Of a stretch of DNA of 64,000 nucleotides, positions 1-7,543 are shown piece after piece. Numbering within the stretch: the stretch's first letter is position 1; the number at the start of each line of letters is the position of its first letter. The notes beneath the pieces are model-generated. The model was not told where the DNA came from. It did not search any database and worked only from the letters and a program-made list of their open reading frames with translations. This DNA is from Chitinophaga sp. Cy-1792 (GTDB lineage Bacteria; Bacteroidota; Bacteroidia; Chitinophagales; Chitinophagaceae): the NCBI RefSeq assembly GCF_011752935.1, contig NZ_VWWO01000002.1:1488001-1552000 (forward strand), written 5' to 3'. A program made the translations under genes and the position numbers.

Positions 1-372
1 CAGCGGCGGGTAAAAAGTATATAGCACAGAGGCTTTCCCGGATAACATGGCCCATGCCGCCAGCAGCGTACCGATAACCATCAGCCACATCGACAGGGCA
101 GTAGCTTTTTTGCCAGGTTCCTGTTTAAGATAATAGGCTATGGTAGCGTGTCCGAAGGCCACTGCGAAGAAGGTGGTCAGCACAATGGCATTGATAACGC
201 CATGAAGGGTAAGGCCCTGGTAATAGTCCAGTTTGGCTACAGCCGACTGATGGATAACCCCTGCGCGGTAGATCACCTGCATCAGGCCGTGGTAGATACC
301 GATGGTGAGTAATAATACCGGAACAAATAATTCTACAAGAATTGTATTTCTTAAAAACCTGCTTACCTGCAT
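1..372 (-). CDS. ba3-type cytochrome c oxidase subunit I (partial, N-terminal part)
   Basis: The visible 124 residues are the N-terminus of a haem-copper oxidase subunit I; the rest lies beyond base 1. The start is the ATG at 372, three bases after the stop of the subunit II gene. The protein opens with a hydrophobic segment (residues about 13-28), followed by the LTLHGVINAIVLTTFF pattern that in ba3-type oxidases carries a haem-ligand histidine in an early helix, and then a third hydrophobic stretch. In the family, subunit I holds the haems and CuB and reduces O2 to water while pumping protons. The gene order (IIa, II, I) fits the B-family (ba3) oxidases rather than the A-family. Confidence is high for family and moderate for subtype. 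Confidence 0.85.
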   Translation of the reverse strand, partial: MQVSRFLRNTILVELFVPVLLLTIGIYHGLMQVIYRAGVIHQSAVAKLDYYQGLTLHGVINAIVLTTFFAVAFGHATIAYYLKQEPGKKATALSMWLMVIGTLLAAWAMLSGKASVLYTFYPPL

Positions 373-375
373 AGT

Positions 376-831
376 TTACTTTTTTTTCGGATAGTTGACA
401 ATAATTTCCGCCTGCATGTTCTGGTGGCCGGTGCCGCAGTATTCGTGGCATACCACCTTGTAAACGCCGGGTTTATCAAAGTGGATCGTGGTTTTGCTTA
501 CGCCTCCGGGGACAGCCATTAGGTTTACATTTTTATTGTAGATATCGAAGCCATGGACCACATCATGGGAGGTAACGAACAGGTCTACATCACTGCCAAC
601 GGGGATATAGGCTATAGCGGGTTCGAAGGTCCACATCCTGGCTACATAAAAGATCTGGTAGGTCGATTTGTCCAGCTGTTCCACCCGGGCCGTTTCGTAG
701 GTTTTATCGTAGGGCAGACATTCGGTAACATCGGCCTTTTTGGCGCCCAGTGCGTAGAACAGGGAGAATATGAAGAGTCCCATCACGATCAGGGAGGTGA
801 TAATGATTCTTTTCTCAAAAATGTCGATCAT
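376..831 (-). CDS. ba3-type cytochrome c oxidase subunit II (CuA subunit)
   Basis: This 151-residue protein has one N-terminal membrane helix (about residues 10-29) and a periplasmic cupredoxin domain. The CuA site is complete: His93 (DVVHGF), then CHEYCGTGHQNM with Cys128, Glu130, Cys132, His136 and Met139. A single helix and short length are typical of the ba3-type subunit II; A-family subunits have two helices and are longer. It accepts electrons from cytochrome c and passes them to haem in subunit I. The next gene, subunit I, starts three bases downstream, so the two are probably translated together. The upstream neighbour is the small IIa-like peptide. Confidence 0.92.
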   Translation of the reverse strand: MIDIFEKRIIITSLIVMGLFIFSLFYALGAKKADVTECLPYDKTYETARVEQLDKSTYQIFYVARMWTFEPAIAYIPVGSDVDLFVTSHDVVHGFDIYNKNVNLMAVPGGVSKTTIHFDKPGVYKVVCHEYCGTGHQNMQAEIIVNYPKKK

Positions 832-843
832 AAGCCCGTGTTT

Positions 844-969
844 TTAGATCCTGGATAACATAAGAAAGTAGATACCGAACCAGATGATCAGTCCGAGGGT
901 TATCAATAGGGCGAAGAAAGCGATGGCCCCGCGTGGAACGAATTTTTCGGAGTTTTCCTGCTGTTGCAT
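844..969 (-). CDS. small single-helix subunit IIa-like protein of the ba3 oxidase
   Basis: A 41-residue reading frame runs from ATG at 969 to TAA at 844, twelve bases before subunit II. It is a polar N-terminus (MQQQENSEKFVPRGA) followed by one membrane helix of about 22 hydrophobic residues and a short basic tail. Known ba3 oxidases carry a small one-helix subunit IIa that fills the place of the missing second helix of subunit II, and its gene often sits upstream of subunit II as here. Size, topology and position support that role; no sequence motif proves it. Confidence 0.7.
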   Translation of the reverse strand: MQQQENSEKFVPRGAIAFFALLITLGLIIWFGIYFLMLSRI

Positions 970-1064
970 ACTTTCGGTTTTGGTTTTTACACGTTACGAG
1001 TAATAACCATCAGCAGCAGGGAATTGTTTATATGGGAGATTTCTCTTATTTCGGGAAATATATA

Positions 1065-1095
1065 TATGAGAATTTGGGGTAATTATGTATTTTTG
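1065..1095 (+). promoter_or_regulatory. putative Bacteroidota-type promoter
   Basis: TAnnTTTG is matched exactly at 1088-1095. The -33 box at the expected 19-base distance is only TATG (1065-1068), three of four matches to TTTG. No plus-strand gene starts soon after; the next plus-strand signal is the hairpin terminator at 1187-1206, so this could drive a small RNA. Confidence 0.35.
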
Positions 1096-1156
1096 CGCTC
1101 CATCTGAAGCATTTTAATAGTGATATTTAAGATACACGCAGATCCGGTACCGTACT

Positions 1157-1176
1157 AAAAAGGCTTCTCAGGGCCT
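1157..1176 (-). terminator. weak terminator for the 1209-1730 lipoprotein gene
   Basis: On the minus strand AGGC and GCCT (1161-1164 and 1173-1176) form a four-base stem around an eight-base loop followed by five T residues, 33 bases after the stop at 1209. The stem is short. Confidence 0.3.
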
Positions 1177-1186
1177 CCAAGGCGAT

Positions 1187-1206
1187 ACGCAGGGTCTGCG
1201 TTTTTT
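1187..1206 (+). terminator. intrinsic terminator
   Basis: A perfect six-base stem ACGCAG (1187-1192) pairs with CTGCGT (1196-1201) around a GGT loop and runs into six T residues. It reads correctly on the plus strand only. Confidence 0.55.
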
Positions 1207-1208
1207 AT

Positions 1209-1730
1209 TTATGGATGTTTCAGTACAGGGAATGATTCGATGGCGGCATCACCGCCGTAATTTTTTTCTTCCGGTTCCATATTTTCTTTGGTCCATAGTT
1301 TCCAGATGCCTACCCGGTTATTTTTGAACCGCACGCCCTGTTCTTTCAGGCGGTTGCCGGCAAACCAGGTAGTGATGCCATAGCCTTCATTTTTATAAAA
1401 GAGCCCTTCGAAGGCTGGATTACCATTTTCACAGCGTTCGCGGCGGAACTCAAAATCTCTGTCTATACTATAAAAAATTTCATAGCGCAGTATATCGTGA
1501 TCGAATCCCCTGGTAGAGAGCAGGTGTTTATCATGATACTGTTCCACTACCTTGTGGGTACTATCTTCATTGTAGGAGTAGGCGATACTGTCTGGCGCCA
1601 TACCGGCCTGTTCCAGTATAGTACTTTTGGTATGCTCATACCAGTGCCGGTGGGCTACGGCTGTTTGTTGGCGCTCGCAGGCAGCAAATATCGGAAGCGA
1701 TAGAATAAGAATTGGTAACCTTGGTTTCAT
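1209..1730 (-). CDS. lipoprotein of unknown function with MORN/YwqK-like repeat
   Basis: I place the start at the ATG at 1730, which gives MKPRLPILILSLPIFAACERQ: a short signal peptide with a lipobox ending in Cys, so a lipoprotein of 173 residues. An in-frame ATG at 1796 would put 22 non-signal-like residues in front. The C-terminal half (FEGLFYKNEGYG, RLKEQGVRFKNNRVGIWKLW) has the alternating aromatic/Gly pattern of MORN or YwqK-type beta-hairpin repeats. No catalytic motif is visible. The gene is alone on its strand and divergent from the large glutaminase-like gene. Confidence 0.6.
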   Translation of the reverse strand: MKPRLPILILSLPIFAACERQQTAVAHRHWYEHTKSTILEQAGMAPDSIAYSYNEDSTHKVVEQYHDKHLLSTRGFDHDILRYEIFYSIDRDFEFRRERCENGNPAFEGLFYKNEGYGITTWFAGNRLKEQGVRFKNNRVGIWKLWTKENMEPEEKNYGGDAAIESFPVLKHP

Positions 1731-1844
1731 CAATGGTTTTTTAATGGGCCTTACACAAATTATATTCTTTTTGGATAAACGGTTATTAATCTCCACTATA
1801 ATTACCTAGTTTTCTGAAATCTTTAACAAGTATACGTTCCCGTT

Positions 1845-4262
1845 ATGAAGTCAATCGTCCATATCTGCTGTGGCCTGCTGTGCCCGTTAGTGTTGAAAGC
1901 CCAACAGCAGCAGGCGCCGGCTTATCCGCTGGTTACCCATCATCCGTACTTTAGTGTATGGTCATTTAATGATACTCTTACCGCAGGTCCTACCCATCAC
2001 TGGAGCGGTATGTCGCAGCCGCTTACTGGCAGCGTTACCGTCGATGGTGTCCCATACAGGGTATTAGGGAGGATGCCAGATTATTACCAGGACTTACTAT
2101 CTGCCGAAGGCGAAGTAAGATATACTACCAGCACGCCTGGTGGCGACTGGGCAAGTACCGCGTTCAGCGATGCAGGATGGGACAAAGGCGTTATGCCTTT
2201 CAGTGATCATCCTGGTGGTAAGGAAACATCATGGAATAGTCCGGACCTCTACGTACGCCGTACTTTCGACCTGGCGCAGTTGCCCGATGGTCCTTTGTTC
2301 CTGAAGCTGCATCACGATGATAATATCACGGTGGTGTTGAATGGCAAAGAGATTTTTAGTAAGAATGGCTGGAATGGTCGTTTTGATTATTTTCCGGTTA
2401 ATATCGATAAAGGGCTGCTGAAACGCAAGGGGAACCTGTTGGCAATACATGTCCGCAATACCGCTGGTGGAGCATATCTCGCTGCAGGACTTTCTTCCAA
2501 ACAAAAAAATGTGCAGGCAGATACGCGGGTTGCGGATCAGCGTGCGGTGCGTATCAGCGCTACACAGACCGCCTATGATTTCCGTGCCGGCGGGGTAGAT
2601 GTACAATTGAAATTCAGGTCGCCGTTGCTGATGGATAGTTTGCCGCTAATGTCGCGCCCTGTCACCTATGTCACCTACGAGGTGAAGGCAAATGATGGGA
2701 AGTCGCACCAGGTAAGTGTTTCCTTTGCCGCCTCCAAAGATTTATGCCTGGAAGATAAAGCTGCAACGGTAACGACTACACGTTATACCACCGGTGGATT
2801 AGCCGTATTAAAAGCCGGGACTGTTGCCCAGCCGGTATTGCAGAAGAAGGGGGATGATATACGTATAGACTGGGGATATATGTATGTAGCGGCGAAAACC
2901 GCGCCCGGACTGAAATACGAAGTAGCGGCCTTGTCGGGCAACGGCAAGGAGAAGGTGCCGGCAGCGCCCAATACCATGTTGCAATTTACAGCAGCGCTGG
3001 GAGCAGTAGGAGCGGCGCCGGTTTCGCAGGTATTTTTAATAGGGTATGATGATATAAAAGCCGTAGATTATTTTGGTCAGCAGCTACAGGCCTGGTGGCG
3101 TAGGAACGGTGTGGTGACCATTGACCAGGAACTGGTGGCCGCTGCCAATGATTACAGCAGGATCATGCAACTATGTGACAACTTCGATGCGCAGCTGCAT
3201 ACCGATGCCGTGAAGGCAGGAGGCGAGGAGTATGCAAAGCTTTGTGAGCTGGCATACAGGCAGAGTATTGCAGCGCATACGCTGGTACGTGGGCCGCAGG
3301 GAGAGCCATTGTTTTTGTCTAAGGAGAATTTCAGCAATGGCTGTATCAATACGGTGGACCTGACTTATCCATCGTCGCCGTTGTATTTGTTGTATAACCC
3401 TGAGCTGATGAAGGGGATGTGTAATGGTATCTTCTATTATTCGGAGAGCGGAAAGTTTGCGAAGCCTTTTGCAGCGCATGACCTGGGTACTTTCCCGATA
3501 GCGGGCGGGCAGGTATATGATGAAGATATGCCGGTAGAAGAAACCGGGAATATGCTGATCGTGACGGCAGCAATAGCAAAAGTTTCCGGTAATGCAGACT
3601 ATGCTAAGCAGCATTGGAAAACATTGACCACCTGGGCGGATTACCTGCTGGGGGCTGGTTTCGATCCTGCCAATCAGTTATGTACCGACGACTTTGCCGG
3701 TCATCTGGCGCGAAATGCGAACCTATCCCTGAAGGCTATCGTGGGTATTAAATCCTATGCTATGCTGGCGGAAATGCTGGGAGATACGGCAACGGCTACA
3801 CGCTATGCCGACAGCGCTGCCGTGATGGCAGCGAAGTGGGTGTTACTATCAGCCGACGGTGATCATGCGGTGCTGGCATTCGGTCAGCCCGGCACCTGGA
3901 GTCAGAAGTACAACCTGGTATGGGACCGTGTGCTGGGTTTCAATATTTTCCCGGAGAGCGTATATCGTCAGGAAACGGCCTGGTACCTGGGACATCAGCA
4001 GCGTTATGGTTTGCCGCTGGACAGCAGGCGTACCTATACGAAATCTGACTGGATCCTCTGGACCGCAGTGCTGACAGGTAACCGCGATGAATTTGAATCA
4101 CTGATAAAGCCTGTTTACCGCTATGCAACGGAAACGCCTACACGCGTTCCTCTTGGCGACTGGCATGAAACCACAGATGGAAAGCAGGTAGGATTTCAGG
4201 CGCGCAGTGTGGTGGGAGGGTATTATATGAAGATGCTGGATGCGAAGCTCAACGGGAGATAG
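1845..4262 (+). CDS. secreted glutaminase-family protein (DUF4965/DUF5127/DUF1793 type)
   Basis: The 805-residue protein starts with a signal peptide (cleavage after about residue 19). Residues about 30-62 (THHPYFSVWS, THHWSGMSQPLTGSVTVDG) are the N-terminal signature of the family related to fungal glutaminase A. The C-terminal half (from about residue 420) is an alpha-helical toroid-like domain with DLTYPSSPLYLLYNPELMKG, GGQVYDEDMPVEETGNML and LGDWHETTDGK, well conserved in this family. Residues about 85-215 look like an inserted jelly-roll module (LYVRRTFDL, LKLHHDDNITVVLNG) of the kind found in beta-galactosidases. Family members are annotated as glutaminases, but in Bacteroidota many may be glycoside hydrolases; I infer a periplasmic hydrolase. 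No co-oriented partner gene is present. Confidence 0.8.
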   Translation: MKSIVHICCGLLCPLVLKAQQQQAPAYPLVTHHPYFSVWSFNDTLTAGPTHHWSGMSQPLTGSVTVDGVPYRVLGRMPDYYQDLLSAEGEVRYTTSTPGGDWASTAFSDAGWDKGVMPFSDHPGGKETSWNSPDLYVRRTFDLAQLPDGPLFLKLHHDDNITVVLNGKEIFSKNGWNGRFDYFPVNIDKGLLKRKGNLLAIHVRNTAGGAYLAAGLSSKQKNVQADTRVADQRAVRISATQTAYDFRAGGVDVQLKFRSPLLMDSLPLMSRPVTYVTYEVKANDGKSHQVSVSFAASKDLCLEDKAATVTTTRYTTGGLAVLKAGTVAQPVLQKKGDDIRIDWGYMYVAAKTAPGLKYEVAALSGNGKEKVPAAPNTMLQFTAALGAVGAAPVSQVFLIGYDDIKAVDYFGQQLQAWWRRNGVVTIDQELVAAANDYSRIMQLCDNFDAQLHTDAVKAGGEEYAKLCELAYRQSIAAHTLVRGPQGEPLFLSKENFSNGCINTVDLTYPSSPLYLLYNPELMKGMCNGIFYYSESGKFAKPFAAHDLGTFPIAGGQVYDEDMPVEETGNMLIVTAAIAKVSGNADYAKQHWKTLTTWADYLLGAGFDPANQLCTDDFAGHLARNANLSLKAIVGIKSYAMLAEMLGDTATATRYADSAAVMAAKWVLLSADGDHAVLAFGQPGTWSQKYNLVWDRVLGFNIFPESVYRQETAWYLGHQQRYGLPLDSRRTYTKSDWILWTAVLTGNRDEFESLIKPVYRYATETPTRVPLGDWHETTDGKQVGFQARSVVGGYYMKMLDAKLNGR

Positions 4263-4356
4263 GCGTATTTTGGGCTCTGAAACCCTTTATTGCAGGGTGT
4301 TACCAGACATACAATTATTCCTTCTGAGATAAAACCTTAAAAATGAATGAAATAAA

Positions 4357-4387
4357 TTTGGTAAGAATTAAATAATTTCTATCTTTG
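4357..4387 (+). promoter_or_regulatory. promoter of the tRNA-Lys gene
   Basis: TTTG at 4357-4360 and TATCTTTG at 4380-4387 (TAnnTTTG) are separated by exactly 19 bases, matching the primary sigma factor consensus of Bacteroidota. The mature tRNA begins 28 bases further on. Confidence 0.75.
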
Positions 4388-4414
4388 CACTCCCGTTACA
4401 AACGAGGGGTGATT

Positions 4415-4487
4415 GATTCCGTAGCTCAGTTGGTAGAGCAATACACTTTTAATGTATGGGCCCTGGGTTCGAGTCCCAGCGGGATCA
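4415..4487 (+). tRNA. tRNA-Lys (anticodon TTT)
   Basis: The 73-base cloverleaf has a seven-pair acceptor stem (GATTCCG with CGGGATC, one G-T pair), D arm GCTCAGTTGGTAGAGC, anticodon arm ATACA-CTTTTAA-TGTAT with anticodon TTT, and T arm CTGGG-TTCGAGT-CCCAG. The discriminator is A and CCA is not encoded, as usual in Bacteroidota. A consensus promoter precedes it and a terminator follows directly. The 3' end is partly copied at 7544-7560, so this gene is a likely integration site. Confidence 0.97.
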
Positions 4488-4488
4488 C
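4472..4488 (+). repeat. putative attachment site, left copy (3' end of tRNA-Lys)
   Basis: The 17 bases AGTCCCAGCGGGATCAC form the T-arm and acceptor 3' side of the tRNA. They match 15 of 17 bases of 7544-7560 in the same orientation. Tyrosine recombinases commonly use tRNA 3' ends as attB and leave such direct repeats. Confidence 0.45.
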
Positions 4489-4490
4489 AG

Positions 4491-4516
4491 AAGGCGACTT
4501 AAGGTCGCCTTTTTTC
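4491..4516 (+). terminator. terminator of the tRNA-Lys gene
   Basis: AGGCGAC and GTCGCCT pair around a short TTAAG loop and are followed by six T residues. The hairpin starts four bases after the mature tRNA end. Confidence 0.85.
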
Positions 4517-4590
4517 ATTTAAATCCATCTGCTAAAGTAGCACTACTGATATTTCTCCAACAAATTTGTACTAAGTCGCACAAACTAATC

Positions 4591-4609
4591 GGGTACCTGT
4601 TCGGGTACC
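4591..4609. repeat. short direct repeat GGGTACC x2, 12-base period
   Basis: GGGTACC at 4591-4597 and 4603-4609 with the spacer TGTTC. A similarly spaced pair of GGATACA lies near the other end of the AT-rich segment. On the minus strand the first pair is also the end of a 35-codon open stretch without a start, which may be a recombinase fragment. Confidence 0.45.
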
Positions 4610-4945
4610 TCCTTTCGTGATTTATCCTTGTGCCCGAATGCTTTTTGTGTGAAATTGATGAAATTCAATATGTTTTTTAAATCTTCTTTTCAAGGAAAAA
4701 AAACTGAAAACTGTGAAATATTAATTTATAACTTAGGATTATGATTGAAGCGGTAGAGGAAAATTAAGTGATAATACCCCTGTAGCAATTAGACTGTTTA
4801 ACCTTACCCCTATCCTTAATATTTACTGTCGATAGTCATAATAACTGATCTTATACTTTATGCAATTCTGTTTCGGATTATGAACCGCGTCTATATGCGT
4901 ATTTTTTAGATTGTTAATTCTCTATAACTATTTACTTATTCCCTT

Positions 4946-5211
4946 TTGAAACAGTTATTCTTCTTTCTTGTAATCCTATTGACAGCAATGATTTGTTACG
5001 GGCAATCTATTGCTATGCCTGAACGCAGAAAATCGATCGTGGTTTCAGTTGGGTCACTGTTGGCTGTAAGGCTTTTATTCCGGTAAAGGTTTACCAGTAT
5101 GGAAAGCCCTCCAATATTTTTGTTAAGCCTGTTGTTTTCCATAATAAGAAGCCACAGGAAGCTACACTGTTGATACCACCATTAATCGCAGTTGGCATTG
5201 CCAGAGATTAA
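4946..5211 (+). pseudogene. frameshifted small secreted protein
   Basis: From TTG at 4946 the frame encodes a clear signal peptide (KQLFFFLVILLTAMICYGQ) and continues to about 5085, where it stops. The +1 frame takes over near 5050 with a well-formed sequence (CKAFIPVKVYQYGKPSN, FVKPVVFHNKKPQEATLL) ending at TAA 5209-5211. Joined, the two halves would give a secreted protein of about 88 residues. I do not recognise its family. No ATG start exists in frame, so both initiation and frame are damaged, or the sequence has an error here. The 430 bases before it hold the tRNA terminator and the GGGTACC repeats only. Confidence 0.4.
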
Positions 5212-5376
5212 ATTCGAAGAATTTAAATAGATTCTAAGCTCTTTGTAAGATATAAAATGGAGTAATACACAGAATGCACCAAATCGAAGTGATGTTCATG
5301 TCCAAGCAAACCGTAAATATAATTATAGTGTTGAAAAGAAGCGCTCAGGATAACAAATAAATTAAATATCATTTGT

Positions 5377-5787
5377 ATGCAGATTTATGTTCACGACTTC
5401 TATTGGGATTACATCGAAATTGAAAATTCCGCTGACGAAAACGATTTTTTTTATGAACTAAATATTTATTATAATTTTTCTGAAGAGGATCCTGGGGATA
5501 GTTTGGAAGATCTTGAATACTTTCATATTCTGGTTGGAAATCCCATAGGAATAGCAAAATATTTATCAGCCCGGCTGAAAGAAATTTCTAAAGAATCTAA
5601 TTTCTTTTTTGGCCCATTATTAATAATGAAAAATGACGATAAAGAAGAAATGAAGAATAAGGTAAAAACAGCACTTCAATCTATAAGAGGAGGTTCAGAA
5701 AAGGAGTTAATCCTCAAGGCAATGAGATCGTTTGATTGGGAATGGGCGTCAAATCCGGAAGTGTTTAATAAGTTAATTAACTCATAA
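5377..5787 (+). CDS. Imm8-like immunity protein (probable)
   Basis: The 136-residue acidic cytosolic protein starts with ATG at 5377. Its pattern resembles the immunity protein 8 family of polymorphic toxin systems: an N-terminal beta strand segment with a D-rich turn (DFYWDYIEIEN), a central strand FHILVGNPIGIAKYL, then LLIM and a C-terminal helix pair ending in SFDWEWA. In such systems the protein neutralises a cognate nuclease or similar toxin. No toxin gene is in the window, which fits an orphan or stockpiled immunity gene. Base composition is strongly AT-rich. The assignment rests on resemblance by eye only. Confidence 0.55.
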   Translation: MQIYVHDFYWDYIEIENSADENDFFYELNIYYNFSEEDPGDSLEDLEYFHILVGNPIGIAKYLSARLKEISKESNFFFGPLLIMKNDDKEEMKNKVKTALQSIRGGSEKELILKAMRSFDWEWASNPEVFNKLINS

Positions 5788-6336
5788 AAGAATTATATTT
5801 TTCTTCTAATTCCATTGAAACAAATGCGACGTATGAAAAGTTTGGTGATAACAGATGTGAAGTTGCAATATCTAATGTTCTTCAGTCTTCCCCAACCAAT
5901 TATTCTTGTGATGATTAATAATTCACAAATACCTGTATTTGGAAGTGATTCTACTGATAATGTTAATTATTCCCCTGAAGAAAAGTTACAAGATTTAAAA
6001 ATAGAAGAAGTGTCTAAGGTGACTGAAGGGGTGTGGTTATGGATGAGATAGAAGAAAGAATTGGTTCATTTTAATGGGGGGCCGTATGATGCCTCCCATC
6101 GAATTACCAATGTTGAAACGAGTAGGGATTGTGCTCTTCAGGGGTTATCAAATAAGTATAAGCCAGCTCAGATATCTAGCTTCAAAAGTTTAAGCTACAA
6201 ACCCAAGTATGAAAAGCTATGGCGGGAATATATTATTAAGTCGCAAGTCGCAGTTGCAGCAAAGTCCACATCTGCTACAGTGGTTTCTGGTACTATCAAT
6301 TATAAAGCTGCTGACCCGCTAAAAGTTGACAAATAG
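5788..6336 (+). pseudogene. fragments of one or two unrecognised genes
   Basis: Three open pieces follow each other in different frames: 5781-5918 (46 codons without a start, NATYEKFGDNRCEVAISNVL and SSPTNYSCDD), a 78-codon frame at 5815-6051, and 6061-6336 (starting with TTG, containing PYDASHRITNVETSRDCALQ and YEKLWREYIIKSQ). The first and third read like real protein with normal residue use, the second like their shadow. I cannot join them into one known family. The most likely reading is a decayed gene in the AT-rich island. Confidence 0.3.
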
Positions 6337-6362
6337 GGGCAAGATTAAATGAAATTAGGAAT

Positions 6363-6809
6363 ATGAATGCTATAGTTAAATATCTTCTAAGTTTTTTCTA
6401 CAAAGAAAATAGTAATGAGATATACTGGGAAAAAGTAAAATTTGTAATAATAACTGTTGCAATTTTCCTTGTCTTCGTCTTTTTTAATTTGAATAGACTT
6501 TCCAGATTAAAGAAAGATCGAAATGGATATGCTCACTATACAATAGGCTACACCACAGGAAGGTACAAAAACATTAGAAGTCCAAACCCTGGTGTGAGTT
6601 ATGTATACTATGTTAATGGATTAAAATATTCTCGTTATCAATCTTACCCTATGGATATGGATATTGTAACCGAGGATGGAAAATATTTCGTATTGTTTTC
6701 AGAAAAAGACCCCTCCAATGCTGAAATATTACTGAGATTTAAAGTGCCCATCAACACAGGTAAGCCTCCTGCAGCAGGCTGGTCTGCGCTTCCCAACAGT
6801 ACAGAATAG
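6363..6809 (+). CDS. single-pass membrane protein of unknown function (DUF3592-like pattern)
   Basis: The 148-residue protein has one membrane helix at about residues 25-43, followed by a soluble domain. Its signature (YAHYTIGYTTGRYKN, GVSYVYYVNGLKYS, DGKYFVLFSEKDPSNAEILL) resembles small Bacteroidota proteins of DUF3592 type, in which a beta domain with a V-N-G turn follows one helix. Proteins like this are frequent next to polymorphic toxin immunity genes, which agrees with its neighbours. The last 18 residues (KPPAAGWSALPNSTE) have normal GC content. Function unknown. Confidence 0.6.
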   Translation: MNAIVKYLLSFFYKENSNEIYWEKVKFVIITVAIFLVFVFFNLNRLSRLKKDRNGYAHYTIGYTTGRYKNIRSPNPGVSYVYYVNGLKYSRYQSYPMDMDIVTEDGKYFVLFSEKDPSNAEILLRFKVPINTGKPPAAGWSALPNSTE

Positions 6810-7042
6810 AGGTGCTCAAAAATCCGCATTATACACCATATTCTTTTTCAGAATTGTTCGTAGAAAATCCTGAAAATTATTTTTTTGTAATAGAAGACTG
6901 ACCTCGAAGGGAAATTAAAGCCATGGAAAAATAGTAAATTAATTATTTCCTTCTTTACTTTTGACCTGCCTCTTATTGCTGCTTTCAATCGTTTTGCGCT
7001 GCGACGTAATTGTTATATTTTGGGAGGATAAAAATTAATAAA
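6810..7042 (+). other. intergenic, with a 29-codon gene fragment
   Basis: A GTG at 6812 opens a 29-residue frame ending at TGA 6899-6901 (PHYTPYSFSELFVENPENYF) that has coding-like composition and is probably the end of a lost gene. A TTATATTTTGG stretch at about 7014-7024 resembles a promoter -7 box and a GGAGG lies at 7023-7027, 15 bases before the next start. Confidence 0.3.
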
Positions 7043-7366
7043 ATGACGCTACTGGAATTAGTGATCTATTTCAGAAACGGCGGAACCTATCAGGAATTTT
7101 GCCAAAATCTTTCATTGGATAAGGAATCAGAGGTTATAGAGATTTATGTGGAGGCACCCTATGGGTTTCATAATAAACTTGGATTCTTTTCTATAGAAGA
7201 AACTAAAGGGAGCCTTAATTATAATTCGAACGGAAGTGATTACATGAATCTTTTTGATTTCTTATATTTTCTTGATACGATTATGGAATCTATTGAATCA
7301 AATTCTAAATTAACAGATGAGGATTTAGCTTACAGGCTCTTTGAATATGCAATCAAGGATGCATAG
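7043..7366 (+). CDS. small cytosolic protein, immunity-like, family not recognised
   Basis: I start it at the ATG at 7043 (107 residues); a TTG at 7010 would add 11 residues but lies in front of the GGAGG at 7023. The protein is acidic, without signal or membrane segment. It contains LVIYFRNGGTYQEFCQNLSL, an SEVIEIYVE strand, LGFFSIEETKG and a C-terminal helix (DEDLAYRLFEYAIKDA). The size, acidity and neighbours suggest an immunity protein, but I cannot name a family. It ends 180 bases before the putative right attachment site. Confidence 0.55.
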   Translation: MTLLELVIYFRNGGTYQEFCQNLSLDKESEVIEIYVEAPYGFHNKLGFFSIEETKGSLNYNSNGSDYMNLFDFLYFLDTIMESIESNSKLTDEDLAYRLFEYAIKDA

Positions 7367-7478
7367 ACCTTTTAATGGGATGATTCCGCCGTGTTTTGGC
7401 ATAAAATACAACTTTGGAGTGAGCGTACTTCCAGTTATAAGTTCTTTCCAATCCGATACAAAGTAAGCTAATCCATAA

Positions 7479-7497
7479 GGATACAAAAAAGGATACA
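7479..7497. repeat. short direct repeat GGATACA x2, 12-base period
   Basis: GGATACA at 7479-7485 and 7491-7497 with the spacer AAAAA. Same unit length and period as the GGGTACC pair at 4591-4609, and about 47 bases inside the putative right attachment site. Confidence 0.45.
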
Positions 7498-7543
7498 GTA
7501 CATTTTTAATACCCTGAAAGCGACGGTTTATAAGCCTTGATAT

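Larger units (their letters stand above)
1100..1206 (+). ncRNA. candidate small RNA of unknown class
   Basis: About 105 bases lie between a TAnnTTTG promoter match and a hairpin with a T tail, without a plausible reading frame. I compared it by eye with SRP RNA (no GGAAG tetraloop region), tmRNA and 6S RNA and recognise none. The region may instead just be the spacer between the oxidase operon and the lipoprotein gene, which are both on the other strand. Confidence 0.22.

Noticed and set aside
553..858. Plus-strand 101-codon reading frame
   Set aside because: It is antisense to the oxidase subunit II gene, whose CuA motif is complete.
1100..1206. SRP RNA (4.5S) or 6S RNA
   Set aside because: The GGAAG tetraloop region of SRP RNA is missing and the long central bubble of 6S RNA is not visible.
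4587..4695. Minus-strand 35-codon stretch read as the end of an integrase
   Set aside because: It has no start, is bounded by stops, and lacks the His-x-x-Arg and Tyr motifs; the repeat GGGTACC alone could produce it.
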